DNA of 64,000 bases, taken from assembly GCF_012927405.1 (NCBI RefSeq), contig NZ_JABBGM010000002.1, positions 124,001 through 188,000 on the forward strand. The letters run 5' to 3'. Below the pieces are notes generated by a model that was not told the DNA's origin, made no database searches, and saw only the letters and a list, made by a program, of their open reading frames with translations. The stretch's first letter is position 1. Each line of letters opens with the position of its first letter. Positions 9,695 through 17,912 of the stretch are shown here, piece by piece. The translations under genes and the position numbers were made by a program. This stretch comes from Novosphingobium olei. GTDB taxonomy: Bacteria; Pseudomonadota; Alphaproteobacteria; Sphingomonadales; Sphingomonadaceae.

Positions 9695-10615
9695 TTACTT
9701 GAGAAGGTCGAAGAGCGACAGGCTGGCAAGCTTGGTGAAGCTCGCCTGGCTTGCCTGAAGCACGGTCGACAGCTCGCTGAGGCGGGTCAGCGCCTCGGTC
9801 AGGTCGGTCGTGCCGAGCGTCGATTGCTCTTCGGAGCGGGCCTCTCCCATCACCTGCTGGCGCTGGGTGTTGAGGTCGATCCACGAAAGCCGTGCGCCGA
9901 GCACGGTCTGCGTGGTGGTAATAGAGTCAAGCCCATCGCCGAGCGTTGTCAACGCGGCGTTGGCAGCACTGGCAGCGCCGGTCCCGCCCGTGGTCAGCGT
10001 ATCGGCAAGGCCCTTGATCGTGGCGAGCAGATCCTTGGACGTGCCGCCCGACTGGAATTCAAGGAATTCGGGGCCAGTGAAGCTGCGCGCCACCGATTGC
10101 CCATCGCCCAGCGAAAGCTCGCCAGCGCTGCCGCTGCCAATATAGCTGGCGTTGCCCGCGCTATCGAGCTGGTAGGCATTGCCGGCTGTATCGCCGCCGA
10201 AAAGCGCGTTGCCCGCGCTGTCGCGCGAATTTGCCAGTGCCACCAGGTTGCCGTGGATCTGGCCAAGTTCGGTGGCGATCGACTTGCGCTGGCTGTCGGT
10301 CAGCGTTCCGGTTGCCGCCTGGGTCGCCAGTTCCTTGGCCCGCGTCACGAAGCTGGCGAATTCGTTGAGCGCGGAATCGACGAGGTTGAGATCGGCGGTC
10401 GCCCGGTTGGCCGCCGCAGTATCAATCTTGGCGATCGCATCGTTGCGCGCGAGCATCCGAAGGCGCGAAGCGGCCAGCGGATCGTCGGACGATGCGGTCA
10501 GCTTCTGGCCCGATCCGATCTGGCTCTGCAGCTGTTCGGCTTGCGAACGCAGTGAGGTGAGGTCGAGTGCGCCCCGGTCGAAGAAGGCGCTGGTGCTGGT
10601 GGCGAAGATCGTCAT
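9695..10615 (-). CDS. flgL: Flagellar hook-filament junction protein FlgL
   Basis: Second junction protein between hook and filament. The 306-aa length is normal. The N-terminal flagellin-like helix region (SLRSQAEQLQSQIGSGQKLTASSDDPLAASRL) and a C-terminal flagellin-like helix (LTEALTRLSELSTVLQASQASFTKL) are visible. It lies 8 bp after flgK and just before motA. Confidence 0.92.
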   Translation of the reverse strand: MTIFATSTSAFFDRGALDLTSLRSQAEQLQSQIGSGQKLTASSDDPLAASRLRMLARNDAIAKIDTAAANRATADLNLVDSALNEFASFVTRAKELATQAATGTLTDSQRKSIATELGQIHGNLVALANSRDSAGNALFGGDTAGNAYQLDSAGNASYIGSGSAGELSLGDGQSVARSFTGPEFLEFQSGGTSKDLLATIKGLADTLTTGGTGAASAANAALTTLGDGLDSITTTQTVLGARLSWIDLNTQRQQVMGEARSEEQSTLGTTDLTEALTRLSELSTVLQASQASFTKLASLSLFDLLK

Positions 10616-10623
10616 GGCGGGCC

Positions 10624-11961
10624 TTACCGGATGTTGAGCAGGGTATCGAACAACGTCGTCGCGACCTGCATCACCCGGCCCGAAGCCTGGAATGCCTGCT
10701 GGTAGCGCACGAGGTTCACGGCTTCGGTGTCCAGATCGACGCCCGACTGCGCGGCAAGCGCGGTCTTGGCGGAATCCGAAATGGTCTTGAGCGCATCGCG
10801 CGTGATCTTGCGGCCGTTCACCGTGGCGGAGATGTCGAAGATGATGTCATCCATCGCCACGGCGGGATCATCGGCGTTGAGCGCACTCTGGAGTGAATCG
10901 AGATTGGTGGTGTCCCGGCTGCCGGCCGCTGCACCCGATGCAGCAGTGGCGATCTTGCGCCCGTTCGCGGCGACCAGCGTGAAGCTAGCAGCAGTGGTGC
11001 CCGAGAAGATCGCTGCCCCGGGATTGCCATCAAGGTCGCTGCCGGCTGCGTTGGCGGTGTTGACGGTGGTCACGATCTTGCCGGCGAGCGTGTCAAGATC
11101 GCCGTGGATTTGTGCGAGCTTGGACAGCGCCTGCTGCTGGCCGGCGAGCGAACCGCCCGACAGGGTAACGGCGGCCGAGCCGAGCGCGAAGCTCATCGTG
11201 CCGTTGCTTGCCGTAGTTGCGGTCAACGTCGTTGCCGTGCCGCCATCGACGAGCAGGGCGCCGCCCGACCCGCCGAGGCGGACCTGGACGCTGCCATCGG
11301 TTGCGAAGGTCGTCGCGACATCGCCGTACTGGCTGATCTGCTGGAGAAGGTTGTCGCGCTGGTCGAGCAGGGTCGTCTGGTCGCTGCTCGCATCGGCGGC
11401 GCGGGTCAGGCGCAGGTTGGTGCGCGCGAGCTCGGCAGCCATGCGGTTCACCTCGGTCACCCCCTGGTTCGCGGTGAACTGAAGGCCGTTGCCCACGGCA
11501 TCGAGTTCCTGGGAGGCGATCTGGAAGGTGCCGGTCATGTTGCGCGCGGATTCGAGAACCGAGGCGCGCAGCGATGTGTCGGTGGGGTTCTGCTTGAGCT
11601 GCTGCAGCGCGCTCATGAAATCGGTCACCGAGCTGTAGGCGTTCGATTGTTCGATCGCCGCTTCGATGTTCTGCAGGCCGCTGACTTCGGCATCGGCCCG
11701 CGCGGTATCGGCGCCGGTGCGCCGCACTTCGGACTGGCGGAAGGCGTCTGCATTGCGCTGGATCTGGCTGACCCGCACGCCCGAAAGCGAAACATCGCGC
11801 GACGTGCCGAAATAGCCGGTCGAGGCAACTTCGGACAGCGAAGCGCTGCGCCGCACATAGCCGTCGGTCGATGCGTTGGCGATGTTCTGCGCGGTGACAT
11901 CGAGCGCGATGCGCGCTGCCTTGGCGCCGCTGCGGCCGATCGAGAGCAGGTCGGAAGACAT
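10624..11961 (-). CDS. flgK: Flagellar hook-filament junction protein FlgK
   Basis: First junction protein on the hook. It is 445 aa, about 100 residues shorter than the enterobacterial protein, so the middle domain is reduced. The N-terminal rod/hook signature (ALDVTAQNIANASTDGYVRR) and the C-terminal segment (AVNLVRYQQAFQASGRVMQV) are clear. It starts 4 bp after flgJ. Confidence 0.95.
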   Translation of the reverse strand: MSSDLLSIGRSGAKAARIALDVTAQNIANASTDGYVRRSASLSEVASTGYFGTSRDVSLSGVRVSQIQRNADAFRQSEVRRTGADTARADAEVSGLQNIEAAIEQSNAYSSVTDFMSALQQLKQNPTDTSLRASVLESARNMTGTFQIASQELDAVGNGLQFTANQGVTEVNRMAAELARTNLRLTRAADASSDQTTLLDQRDNLLQQISQYGDVATTFATDGSVQVRLGGSGGALLVDGGTATTLTATTASNGTMSFALGSAAVTLSGGSLAGQQQALSKLAQIHGDLDTLAGKIVTTVNTANAAGSDLDGNPGAAIFSGTTAASFTLVAANGRKIATAASGAAAGSRDTTNLDSLQSALNADDPAVAMDDIIFDISATVNGRKITRDALKTISDSAKTALAAQSGVDLDTEAVNLVRYQQAFQASGRVMQVATTLFDTLLNIR

Positions 11962-11965
11962 GGCT

Positions 11966-12358
11966 TCAGCCCTCCGTGGCTGGCGGTGTGGCGGCGGTGG
12001 AGCCGGTGGTCGATGTTGCGGCCGCGCTGGTGGCGGCTGCGTTGCTCATCTCGAGCCCGCGTGCGAGCTGGGCCTCGATCTGGCGGGCTAGTCCGAAAGC
12101 ACCGCTGTGGGCAGCAATCTCGGCAAACCTTTCATCGCGCATCTGGGTGAAGGTATCGTCATTCCCGCCTACGGGATTCCCCCCGAAGAGGTCGTTTTCC
12201 CCACCGAAGCTGCCCTGACGGGCGGCCGAGAGGATCTGGCGAACGAACATCGCCTCGAAGCCTTCGGCGGCCTGGCGCAGCTTGAGCCGCTCGGCCGTCT
12301 TCGCATCCTGCGCGGTGGCCGTCGTGTCGGTGACGGTGGAGGGAAGGAGCACGCTCAC
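11966..12358 (-). CDS. flgJ: Rod-binding protein FlgJ (rod domain only, no muramidase)
   Basis: Rod-capping/rod-binding protein of 130 aa. It contains the FlgJ N-terminal domain (LRQAAEGFEAMFVRQILSAA, then DDTFTQMRDERFAEIAAHSG) and lacks the C-terminal glucosaminidase domain of enterobacterial FlgJ (about 310 aa). The start is GTG and overlaps the flgI stop as GTGA. A separate lytic transglycosylase at 20532 probably supplies the wall-cutting activity (inference). Confidence 0.9.
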   Translation of the reverse strand: MSVLLPSTVTDTTATAQDAKTAERLKLRQAAEGFEAMFVRQILSAARQGSFGGENDLFGGNPVGGNDDTFTQMRDERFAEIAAHSGAFGLARQIEAQLARGLEMSNAAATSAAATSTTGSTAATPPATEG

Positions 12359-13461
12359 AGGATTTCCATCTCCGCCTTGAGCGAGCCCGCTTCCTTGAGC
12401 GCCTCGAGAATGGCGACGAGATCCGACGGGCTGGTGCCAAGCTTGTTGAGCGCATCGACCAGCGACGAAAGCGAGGCACCGGGCTTGAACATCGCCACAT
12501 GCGCTTCCTGTTCGGAGACGCTGATCTGGCTGTTGGGCGTGACGGCAGTCTGCCCGCGCGAGAACGGCCCAGGCTGCGAAACTTGGGGCTTTTCGTCGAT
12601 CTTGACTACCAGCTTGCCGTGGCTGATCGCAGCGGGGCTCAAGCGGACGGCGCTGTTGATCACAACGGTGCCGGTGCGGCTGTTGACGATTACCTTGGCG
12701 GCCGCTTCGGCCGGCGAGACTTGCAGCATCTCGATCGCGGCCATCGTGCTGGCGCGGCGGTCTGCGCCATCGGGCAGGCGGAGTGCGAGCGTAACGCCGT
12801 CTTCGACAGCCGCAGTGCCCGGATAGCGCGTGTTGATGGCATCGCGCACGCGCGCGGCGGTCAGGAAATCGGCCTGGAACAGGTTCCAGCGCAGGATCTC
12901 GCCCGTATCGAAACCGGTCGCGACCGCGCGTTCGACGCTTGCACCATCGGCGATGCGGCCCACGGTGGGCACGTTGACGGTCAGCTGCGATCCGTCCTTG
13001 GCGGTAATGCCCAGGCCTCCGACGGCCAGGTTGCCCTGCGCCATCGCGTAGATCTGGCCATCGGCGCCATAAAGCGGTGCCAGGATCAGCGCACCGCCGC
13101 GCAGGGACTTCGCCTTGCCGATGGTGCTGACGGTAACGTCGATGCGCTGCCCCGGCTTGGCAAAGGCCGGAAGATCCGCGGTAATCAGCACGGCGGCCGC
13201 GTTCTTGAGGCCGGGCGAGACGCCGGGCGGCAGCTGCACACCAAGGCGGCCGGAAACGCCGCGCATCGCCTGGGTCAGGTAATCGAGATTGTCGTCGCCC
13301 GTGCCGGGCAGGCCCACGACCACGCCATAGCCCGTCAGCTGGTTGGTGCGCACGCCCTGAAACGCGCCCAGATCGCGCACCCGTTCGGCATGGGCGACCG
13401 GCGCAGCAAGCGGCGTGGCCAAGGTCATCAGGGCAAGGACGAGATAGAACAGGCGGCGCAT
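12355..13461 (-). CDS. flgI: Flagellar P-ring protein FlgI
   Basis: Forms the periplasmic P ring around the rod. From the ATG at 13461 the protein is 368 aa with a cleavable signal peptide (about residues 1-25, ending APVAHA) followed by the mature start ERVRDLGAFQGVRTNQLTGY. The frame is open to 13560, but the extra residues would bury the signal peptide. Family-typical GLPGTGDDNL and ALILAPLYGADGQIYAMAQG segments are present. It lies 19 bp after flgH. Confidence 0.95.
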   Translation of the reverse strand: MRRLFYLVLALMTLATPLAAPVAHAERVRDLGAFQGVRTNQLTGYGVVVGLPGTGDDNLDYLTQAMRGVSGRLGVQLPPGVSPGLKNAAAVLITADLPAFAKPGQRIDVTVSTIGKAKSLRGGALILAPLYGADGQIYAMAQGNLAVGGLGITAKDGSQLTVNVPTVGRIADGASVERAVATGFDTGEILRWNLFQADFLTAARVRDAINTRYPGTAAVEDGVTLALRLPDGADRRASTMAAIEMLQVSPAEAAAKVIVNSRTGTVVINSAVRLSPAAISHGKLVVKIDEKPQVSQPGPFSRGQTAVTPNSQISVSEQEAHVAMFKPGASLSSLVDALNKLGTSPSDLVAILEALKEAGSLKAEMEIL

Positions 13462-13480
13462 GATCTTGGCTTCCCCGACG

Positions 13481-14218
13481 TCAGAACGGGCTGATTGCGT
13501 TGAAGAACTTGGACAGCCAGCCTTCGCGGCTGGCGCGGGTAACGGCGCCGTTTCCGGCATATTCGATGCGGGCGTCGGCGACGCGGCTGGAGGGGATCGA
13601 GTTGTCTCCGTCGATATCGCCCAGGCGGACGATTCCGGAGAACTGGACCCATTCGTTGCCCTGACTCAGCAGCAAGCGCTTTTCCCCCTTCACGAGCGCG
13701 GTCCCGTTGGCGCGGACTTCGGCAATGGTCACCGAAACCGAACCTCCCAGCGAGCTGGTCTGGGTCGCGTTGCCCTGTCCGTTGAACGACGATCCGCCCG
13801 AGGCTTTAAGGGCGTTGGGGTTGAGGAAGGACAGTGGGCCTGCGGTCGGCGGCACGATGTTGAAATCGCCGCTGCGCTGGGTCTTCGATCCTGCCGATTT
13901 CGACGTGGTCAATTGCTCTACCAGCACGATCGTCAGCGGATCTCCGACGGCGTGGGCGCGGCGCCCTTCGACGAGGCCGGCATATCCGGCCGCCACGTTG
14001 AAGATCGCGCCGTTGCCCTGCGGCGCCGTGGGCGAGGGGGGCAGGGCAGGCTCGAAGCCTGGCGCCGGCTTTCCCTTGGCGTGCGCCGGGGGTGCGAGCC
14101 ACAGCCCGCCTGCGAGCGCCACGGCCGCAAGAAAGAGGGTTGCCGGGCGCGGAAGACGGCGCGCCCGGCGGGGGACAAATACATCGTCGAATGCGGTGTC
14201 GAACGGCGCCCTGAACAT
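13481..14218 (-). CDS. flgH: Flagellar L-ring protein FlgH, lacking a lipobox cysteine
   Basis: Outer-membrane L ring. The conserved core (YAGLVEGRRAHAVGDPLTIVLVEQ, then PPTAGPLSFLNPNALKASGG and ARIEYAGNGAV) identifies FlgH; 245 aa from the ATG at 14218. The N-terminus has a basic region and hydrophobic signal ending APPAHA, but no cysteine anywhere in the protein, so it cannot be a lipoprotein as FlgH usually is. It lies 2 bp after flgG. Confidence 0.92.
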   Translation of the reverse strand: MFRAPFDTAFDDVFVPRRARRLPRPATLFLAAVALAGGLWLAPPAHAKGKPAPGFEPALPPSPTAPQGNGAIFNVAAGYAGLVEGRRAHAVGDPLTIVLVEQLTTSKSAGSKTQRSGDFNIVPPTAGPLSFLNPNALKASGGSSFNGQGNATQTSSLGGSVSVTIAEVRANGTALVKGEKRLLLSQGNEWVQFSGIVRLGDIDGDNSIPSSRVADARIEYAGNGAVTRASREGWLSKFFNAISPF

Positions 14219-14220
14219 CG

Positions 14221-15009
14221 TCACAGCGTCTGGTTCGCGTTCTTGAGCATCTCGTCCACGGCCGAGATCATCTTCGAGTTGATCTCGTAGGCGCGCTGGC
14301 ATTCGATCATGTCGACCAGTTCTTCGACCACGTTGACGTTCGATGCCTCGAGGTAGCCCTGGCGGATCTGGCCGCGTCCATCCTGTCCGGCGATGCCGAC
14401 CTGCGCCGCGCCGCTGGCCGCGGTTTCGAGCAGGAAGTTGTCGCCCTTGTTCTGCAGGCCCGAAGGATTGGTGAAGCTGGCAATCGTGATCTGGCCGAGC
14501 TGGGTCGGTGTGCCCGAACCCGCCACCGTGGCCGAGACAGTGCCGTCTGGGGCGATCGTGATCGCGCTCGCACCTTCCGGCACGGTGATCGGCGGCTGCA
14601 CGACATAACCTTGCGACGTGACCAGTTGCCCTTCGGACGAGCGCGAGAAGTTGCCGGCGCGGGTGTAGGCCAGCTGCCCGCCGGGCAGAGCGACCTGGAA
14701 GTATCCGTCGCCGTCGAGCGCCAGATCGAGCGCATTGCTGGTCGATTGCAGCGAACCCTGGCTGTCGATGCGCGACGTGCCCTGAATGCCGACGCCAGTG
14801 CCAAGGTTGAGCCCGGTGGCATAGGCGGTTTCGCCGGAGGACTGCTGCCCGGCAACGCGGGCGTCCTGGTAGGCGAGCGTCGCGAAGTTTGCGCGGTCGC
14901 GCTTGAATCCGGTCGTGCCGACGTTGGCGAGGTTGTTCGCGATCACGCGCATGCGCGTGTCCTGGGCTTCCAGACCGGTACGGGCGACGTGGAGGGCGGA
15001 TGAAGGCAT
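14221..15009 (-). CDS. flgG: Flagellar distal rod protein FlgG
   Basis: Distal rod subunit of 262 aa, normal for FlgG. The N-terminal rod motif (RMRVIANNLANVGTTGFKRD) and the C-terminal motif (EASNVNVVEELVDMIECQRA, then INSKMISAVDEML) are intact. It lies 14 bp after flgF. Confidence 0.96.
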   Translation of the reverse strand: MPSSALHVARTGLEAQDTRMRVIANNLANVGTTGFKRDRANFATLAYQDARVAGQQSSGETAYATGLNLGTGVGIQGTSRIDSQGSLQSTSNALDLALDGDGYFQVALPGGQLAYTRAGNFSRSSEGQLVTSQGYVVQPPITVPEGASAITIAPDGTVSATVAGSGTPTQLGQITIASFTNPSGLQNKGDNFLLETAASGAAQVGIAGQDGRGQIRQGYLEASNVNVVEELVDMIECQRAYEINSKMISAVDEMLKNANQTL

Positions 15010-15023
15010 GGATCAGGTCTCCG

Positions 15024-15764
15024 TCAGGTAAGGCGCATCAGGGTGGCGCTGTTCTCGTCGACTTCCTTGGCGGTCGCGATCAGCTTGGTGCGCATGTCGA
15101 AGAGGCGCTGTGCCTCGACCATCTCGACAAGAATGGCGGTGGGATCGACGTTGGATTGTTCGAGGGCGCCGGTGTGGACTTTTGCTTCCTCGTCAGCCGG
15201 CAGCACGCCGCCGCCGACCACGCGGAACAGCCCGTCGAGTCCCTTCTCGATCTGGGAGCCCTCGAAGCTCGCCAGCTTCAGGAGGGCAACCTGCTGGGGC
15301 GGCGTGTCGGGCGTTGCGGGGTCGGCCACGAGCACCGATCCGTCGGGGCCGATCGACACCTTCGATCCCAGCGGCACCGTCACCGGCCCGCTGTCACCGA
15401 CGACGGGGCGTCCGTCGCCGTTGACCAGCAGGCCGGTCGGATCGATCGAGAGATCGCCCCGCCGGGTGTAAGCTTCGCTGCCGTCTTCGGCCTGCACGCT
15501 CAGCATCACCTTGCCTTCGAGCGCGATGTCGAGCGGGTTGCCCGTCTCGACGATCGTGCCCTGCTTCATGCTGGCGCCACGCACTTCGCCTTCGGTCATG
15601 GCGCGCGCTTCGAGGCTGGGGCCCTTCAGCGTGACGGGCAAGGCATTGAGCATTTCGGCGCGGAAGCCGGTGGTCTGGGCATTGGCCATGTTGCTGGCAA
15701 TGACCCGCTGACGGACCATGGAGCCGCTCATGCCGGAATAGGCGGTGTAGATCAGGCGATCCAT
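15024..15764 (-). CDS. flgF: Flagellar proximal rod protein FlgF
   Basis: Proximal rod subunit of 246 aa. The N-terminus MDRLIYTAYSGMSGSMVRQR with ASNMANAQTTGFRAEM and the C-terminal VDPTAILVEMVEAQRLFDMR are FlgF/FlgG family features; FlgF is assigned by its order before flgG. It lies 19 bp after flgE. Confidence 0.93.
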   Translation of the reverse strand: MDRLIYTAYSGMSGSMVRQRVIASNMANAQTTGFRAEMLNALPVTLKGPSLEARAMTEGEVRGASMKQGTIVETGNPLDIALEGKVMLSVQAEDGSEAYTRRGDLSIDPTGLLVNGDGRPVVGDSGPVTVPLGSKVSIGPDGSVLVADPATPDTPPQQVALLKLASFEGSQIEKGLDGLFRVVGGGVLPADEEAKVHTGALEQSNVDPTAILVEMVEAQRLFDMRTKLIATAKEVDENSATLMRLT

Positions 15765-15783
15765 CGAAGCGGGTCCTCAGGCG

Positions 15784-16596
15784 TCAGGTGCGCAGGTTGA
15801 TCACGGTCTGCGAGATCTGGCTGGCGGTATCGATCGCCTTGGCATTCGCCTGGAAATCGCGCTGCGCCGTGATCAGGCCGACCAGTTCCTCGGCAATGTC
15901 GACGTTCGAGCGTTCCAGTGCACCCGACAGGATGTCCCCGTACTGCCCCGCGCCCGGCTGGCCGTACGTCGCCGTGCCGGAAATGCCGGTCGAGACCCAG
16001 TTCGACGAGCCGACCTGCTTGAGCCCGGTCGGCGCGATGAACGAGGCGACCGCGATCTTGCCGACCACGGTATTGCTGCCATCGGCGTAGGAGGCGGTTA
16101 CGTTGCCATTCTCGAGCACGGTCAGACCCGCGAACTCCGCGCCGGCCGTGTTTGTCGAAGCGACGACGCAATCGGTCGGCGTGGTGCCCGTAACGTTGCC
16201 TGCGGCATCGGTTGGGAAGACCTGCAGCACGTTGTCCGAGCCGTCCTGAACCAGGCCATTCCCATCGAGAGAGAACGCGCCGTTGCGGGTGTAGTAGGTG
16301 TTGCCGGTGATAGACGACTTGGTCGTGAAGAAGCCGTCTCCGTTGACCATCAGGTCGAGCGCCGACCCCGTCTGCTGGACGGCACCCTGGGCAAAGTTCT
16401 GGGTGATGGAAGTAAGCGTCGCGCCGATGCCCTGGATCTGCTTGGGATTGGTGAAGGCGCTGCCGGCCACGATGTCGGCGAATTCGGTACGGCTGCGCTT
16501 GAAGCCCACAGTTTCTGCGTTGGCGATGTTGTGGCTGATGACGTTCAGGTCTGTCTGCGCGTTCTTGAGGCCGTTAAGAGAGGTGTAGAAGGACAT
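15784..16596 (-). CDS. flgE: Flagellar hook protein FlgE, short form
   Basis: Hook subunit by position between flgD and flgF. The N-terminal motif is YTSLNGLKNAQTDLNVISHN, followed by ANAETVGFKRSRTEF; the C-terminus has LERSNVDIAEELVGLITAQR. At 270 aa it is much shorter than the roughly 400-aa enterobacterial hook protein and comparable to Gram-positive FlgE, so the outer D2 domain is probably absent. Size alone would also fit a rod protein, but flgF and flgG are both separately present. Confidence 0.85.
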   Translation of the reverse strand: MSFYTSLNGLKNAQTDLNVISHNIANAETVGFKRSRTEFADIVAGSAFTNPKQIQGIGATLTSITQNFAQGAVQQTGSALDLMVNGDGFFTTKSSITGNTYYTRNGAFSLDGNGLVQDGSDNVLQVFPTDAAGNVTGTTPTDCVVASTNTAGAEFAGLTVLENGNVTASYADGSNTVVGKIAVASFIAPTGLKQVGSSNWVSTGISGTATYGQPGAGQYGDILSGALERSNVDIAEELVGLITAQRDFQANAKAIDTASQISQTVINLRT

Positions 16597-16630
16597 CGAT
16601 CGTTCCTTGTTCTGATGGCGGCGAGGGGCT

Positions 16631-16909
16631 TCAGGCGAACTTGCTGTTGAGCGTCGCGAGCTGGTCCGAGATCGTCTTGAGCGTTTCGGCCATCGACGTG
16701 CTGTTCGACAGCGAGGAGAACTGGGCCAGCTGGGTCACCATCTGGATGTTGTCGGTCGGCTGGGTCGGATCCTGGTTCTGCAGCTGCGCGGTCAGCAGCT
16801 TCAGGAAGTCCCCCGCCCCGAGCGAGTCCCAGCCCGATTTCTTCGAGGTCGTGGTTGCCGTCGCGGTAGTCGCAGTGGCGGCGGTGTTGGTGACAGATGT
16901 GGTCATCAC
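16631..16909 (-). CDS. flgD: Hook-capping protein FlgD, minimal form
   Basis: Scaffold needed for hook assembly. Only 92 aa: a Thr/Ala-rich start followed by the conserved FlgD N-terminal domain (GAGDFLKLLTAQLQNQDPTQ, then MVTQLAQFSSL). The C-terminal Ig-like/tudor part of enterobacterial FlgD (231 aa) is missing; the stop at 16631 is clean and flgE follows after 34 bp, so this looks like a real short form. It starts at GTG 16909 overlapping the flgC stop as GTGA; an ATG at 16906 is the next codon. Confidence 0.88.
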   Translation of the reverse strand: MMTTSVTNTAATATTATATTTSKKSGWDSLGAGDFLKLLTAQLQNQDPTQPTDNIQMVTQLAQFSSLSNSTSMAETLKTISDQLATLNSKFA

Positions 16910-17298
16910 TTCATCCTCATCGTTTCGAGCATCAGCTGCTTGGCGGTCTGCATCGCCTCGACCACGTTCTGGTACTGGCGGCTGCTTTCGAGCATCTCGA
17001 CCATCTCGGCGTTTTCATCGACCGGAGCGGACCAGACATCACCGTTGGCATCGGCCAGCGGGTGATCGGGGTTGTGCTCGCGGATGGGCGTGGCATCGGA
17101 GCGGTAGACGCCATCGACCTTGACCGTCGAAAGACCGGTCGCGCCATCGAGCTGCTGTGCAAACACCGCGCGCAACGGGCGGTAGGCTTCCTGTTCGCTG
17201 GCGGCGACCGTCCCGGCATTGGCCAGGTTCGACGCGGCGGCGTTCATCCGGACCAGCTGCGCCGACATCGCCCGACCGGCGACATCGAACAGCGTCAT
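16906..17298 (-). CDS. flgC: Flagellar proximal rod protein FlgC
   Basis: Proximal rod subunit, 130 aa from the ATG at 17298 (family about 135). The N-terminal MNAAASNLANAGTVAASEQE and the C-terminal NAEMVEMLESSRQYQNVVEA are typical. A longer open frame upstream overlaps flgB in another frame and is rejected. It lies 29 bp after flgB. Confidence 0.95.
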   Translation of the reverse strand: MTLFDVAGRAMSAQLVRMNAAASNLANAGTVAASEQEAYRPLRAVFAQQLDGATGLSTVKVDGVYRSDATPIREHNPDHPLADANGDVWSAPVDENAEMVEMLESSRQYQNVVEAMQTAKQLMLETMRMK

Positions 17299-17327
17299 GG
17301 GGTTGCGATTGACGGGGCCGGCCACGA

Positions 17328-17675
17328 TCAATCGCCCTTGATCGCGCGGGTGATCGTTTCCACCCGGCCCTTGATGAAGCTGAGCGTGGCGGAATAGCCG
17401 ACCGCGTTTTCGGCAAAGGCGGTCTGTTCGGTGGCCATTTCGACGGTGTTGCCATCGAGGCTGGGCATGACCGGCACGCGATAGCGCGTTGCCGTGCTGA
17501 TCGCCTTGTCCTCGCTGGCGCCGCTGGTGCGGGCGGCAAGGGCCGTGGCAAAGTCGATGTCCTTGGCCTTGTAGCCCGGGGTGCCGGCATTGGCGATGTT
17601 CGAGGCGAGCTGGCCCATGCGTTGCGAGCGCAGTTCCAGCGCCGCGCCGTGAATTCCGAATAAGGTATCGCTCAT
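17328..17675 (-). CDS. flgB: Flagellar proximal rod protein FlgB
   Basis: Proximal rod subunit of 115 aa. The motif QRMGQLASNIANAGTPGYKA and the C-terminal AVGYSATLSFIKGRVETITR support FlgB. It is the first gene of the long flgBCDEFGHIJKL-motAB run. A consensus sigma-54 promoter lies about 50 bp upstream of the start. Confidence 0.94.
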   Translation of the reverse strand: MSDTLFGIHGAALELRSQRMGQLASNIANAGTPGYKAKDIDFATALAARTSGASEDKAISTATRYRVPVMPSLDGNTVEMATEQTAFAENAVGYSATLSFIKGRVETITRAIKGD

Positions 17676-17723
17676 CGTATGAGGGCCCTTGGTGCGGGGT
17701 GAGAGTATTCGTGCCGATCATTC

Positions 17724-17739
17724 AGCAAAGGGCGTGCCA
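17724..17739 (-). promoter_or_regulatory. Sigma-54 promoter of the flgB operon
   Basis: Read on the minus strand, TGGCACG-CCCT-TTGCT matches the sigma-54 -24/-12 consensus exactly, with GG and GC 12 bp apart. The predicted transcription start is near 17713, giving a leader of about 38 nt to the flgB ATG at 17675. Confidence 0.85.
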
Positions 17740-17817
17740 ATTGCGGCGAAACTTGCGGCAATGGGCGCCGATCCGCGCTTTGCAGTCTGCGCAGCGAGGT
17801 CCTGGCATCGTGTGCTT

Positions 17818-17843
17818 CCGGCAAAGCGTTGCCGCCTCCGGCA
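17818..17843. promoter_or_regulatory. Candidate enhancer site for the FlbD-like activator
   Basis: CCGGCA-N6-TGCCGC at 17818-17835 has the same 18-bp layout as the site at 5952-5969, and another CCGGCA follows at 17838-17843. The centre is about 100 bp upstream of the -12 element of the flgB sigma-54 promoter, a normal enhancer distance. It lies also 70-95 bp before the divergent ExbB-like gene. Function is inferred. Confidence 0.55.
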
Positions 17844-17912
17844 AAATCAGGGCGGGACCTGAATTTGTCTTCCGCCGTGCCGTTCTCGTTGGGGAGGAGG
17901 AACGAGCGCGCC

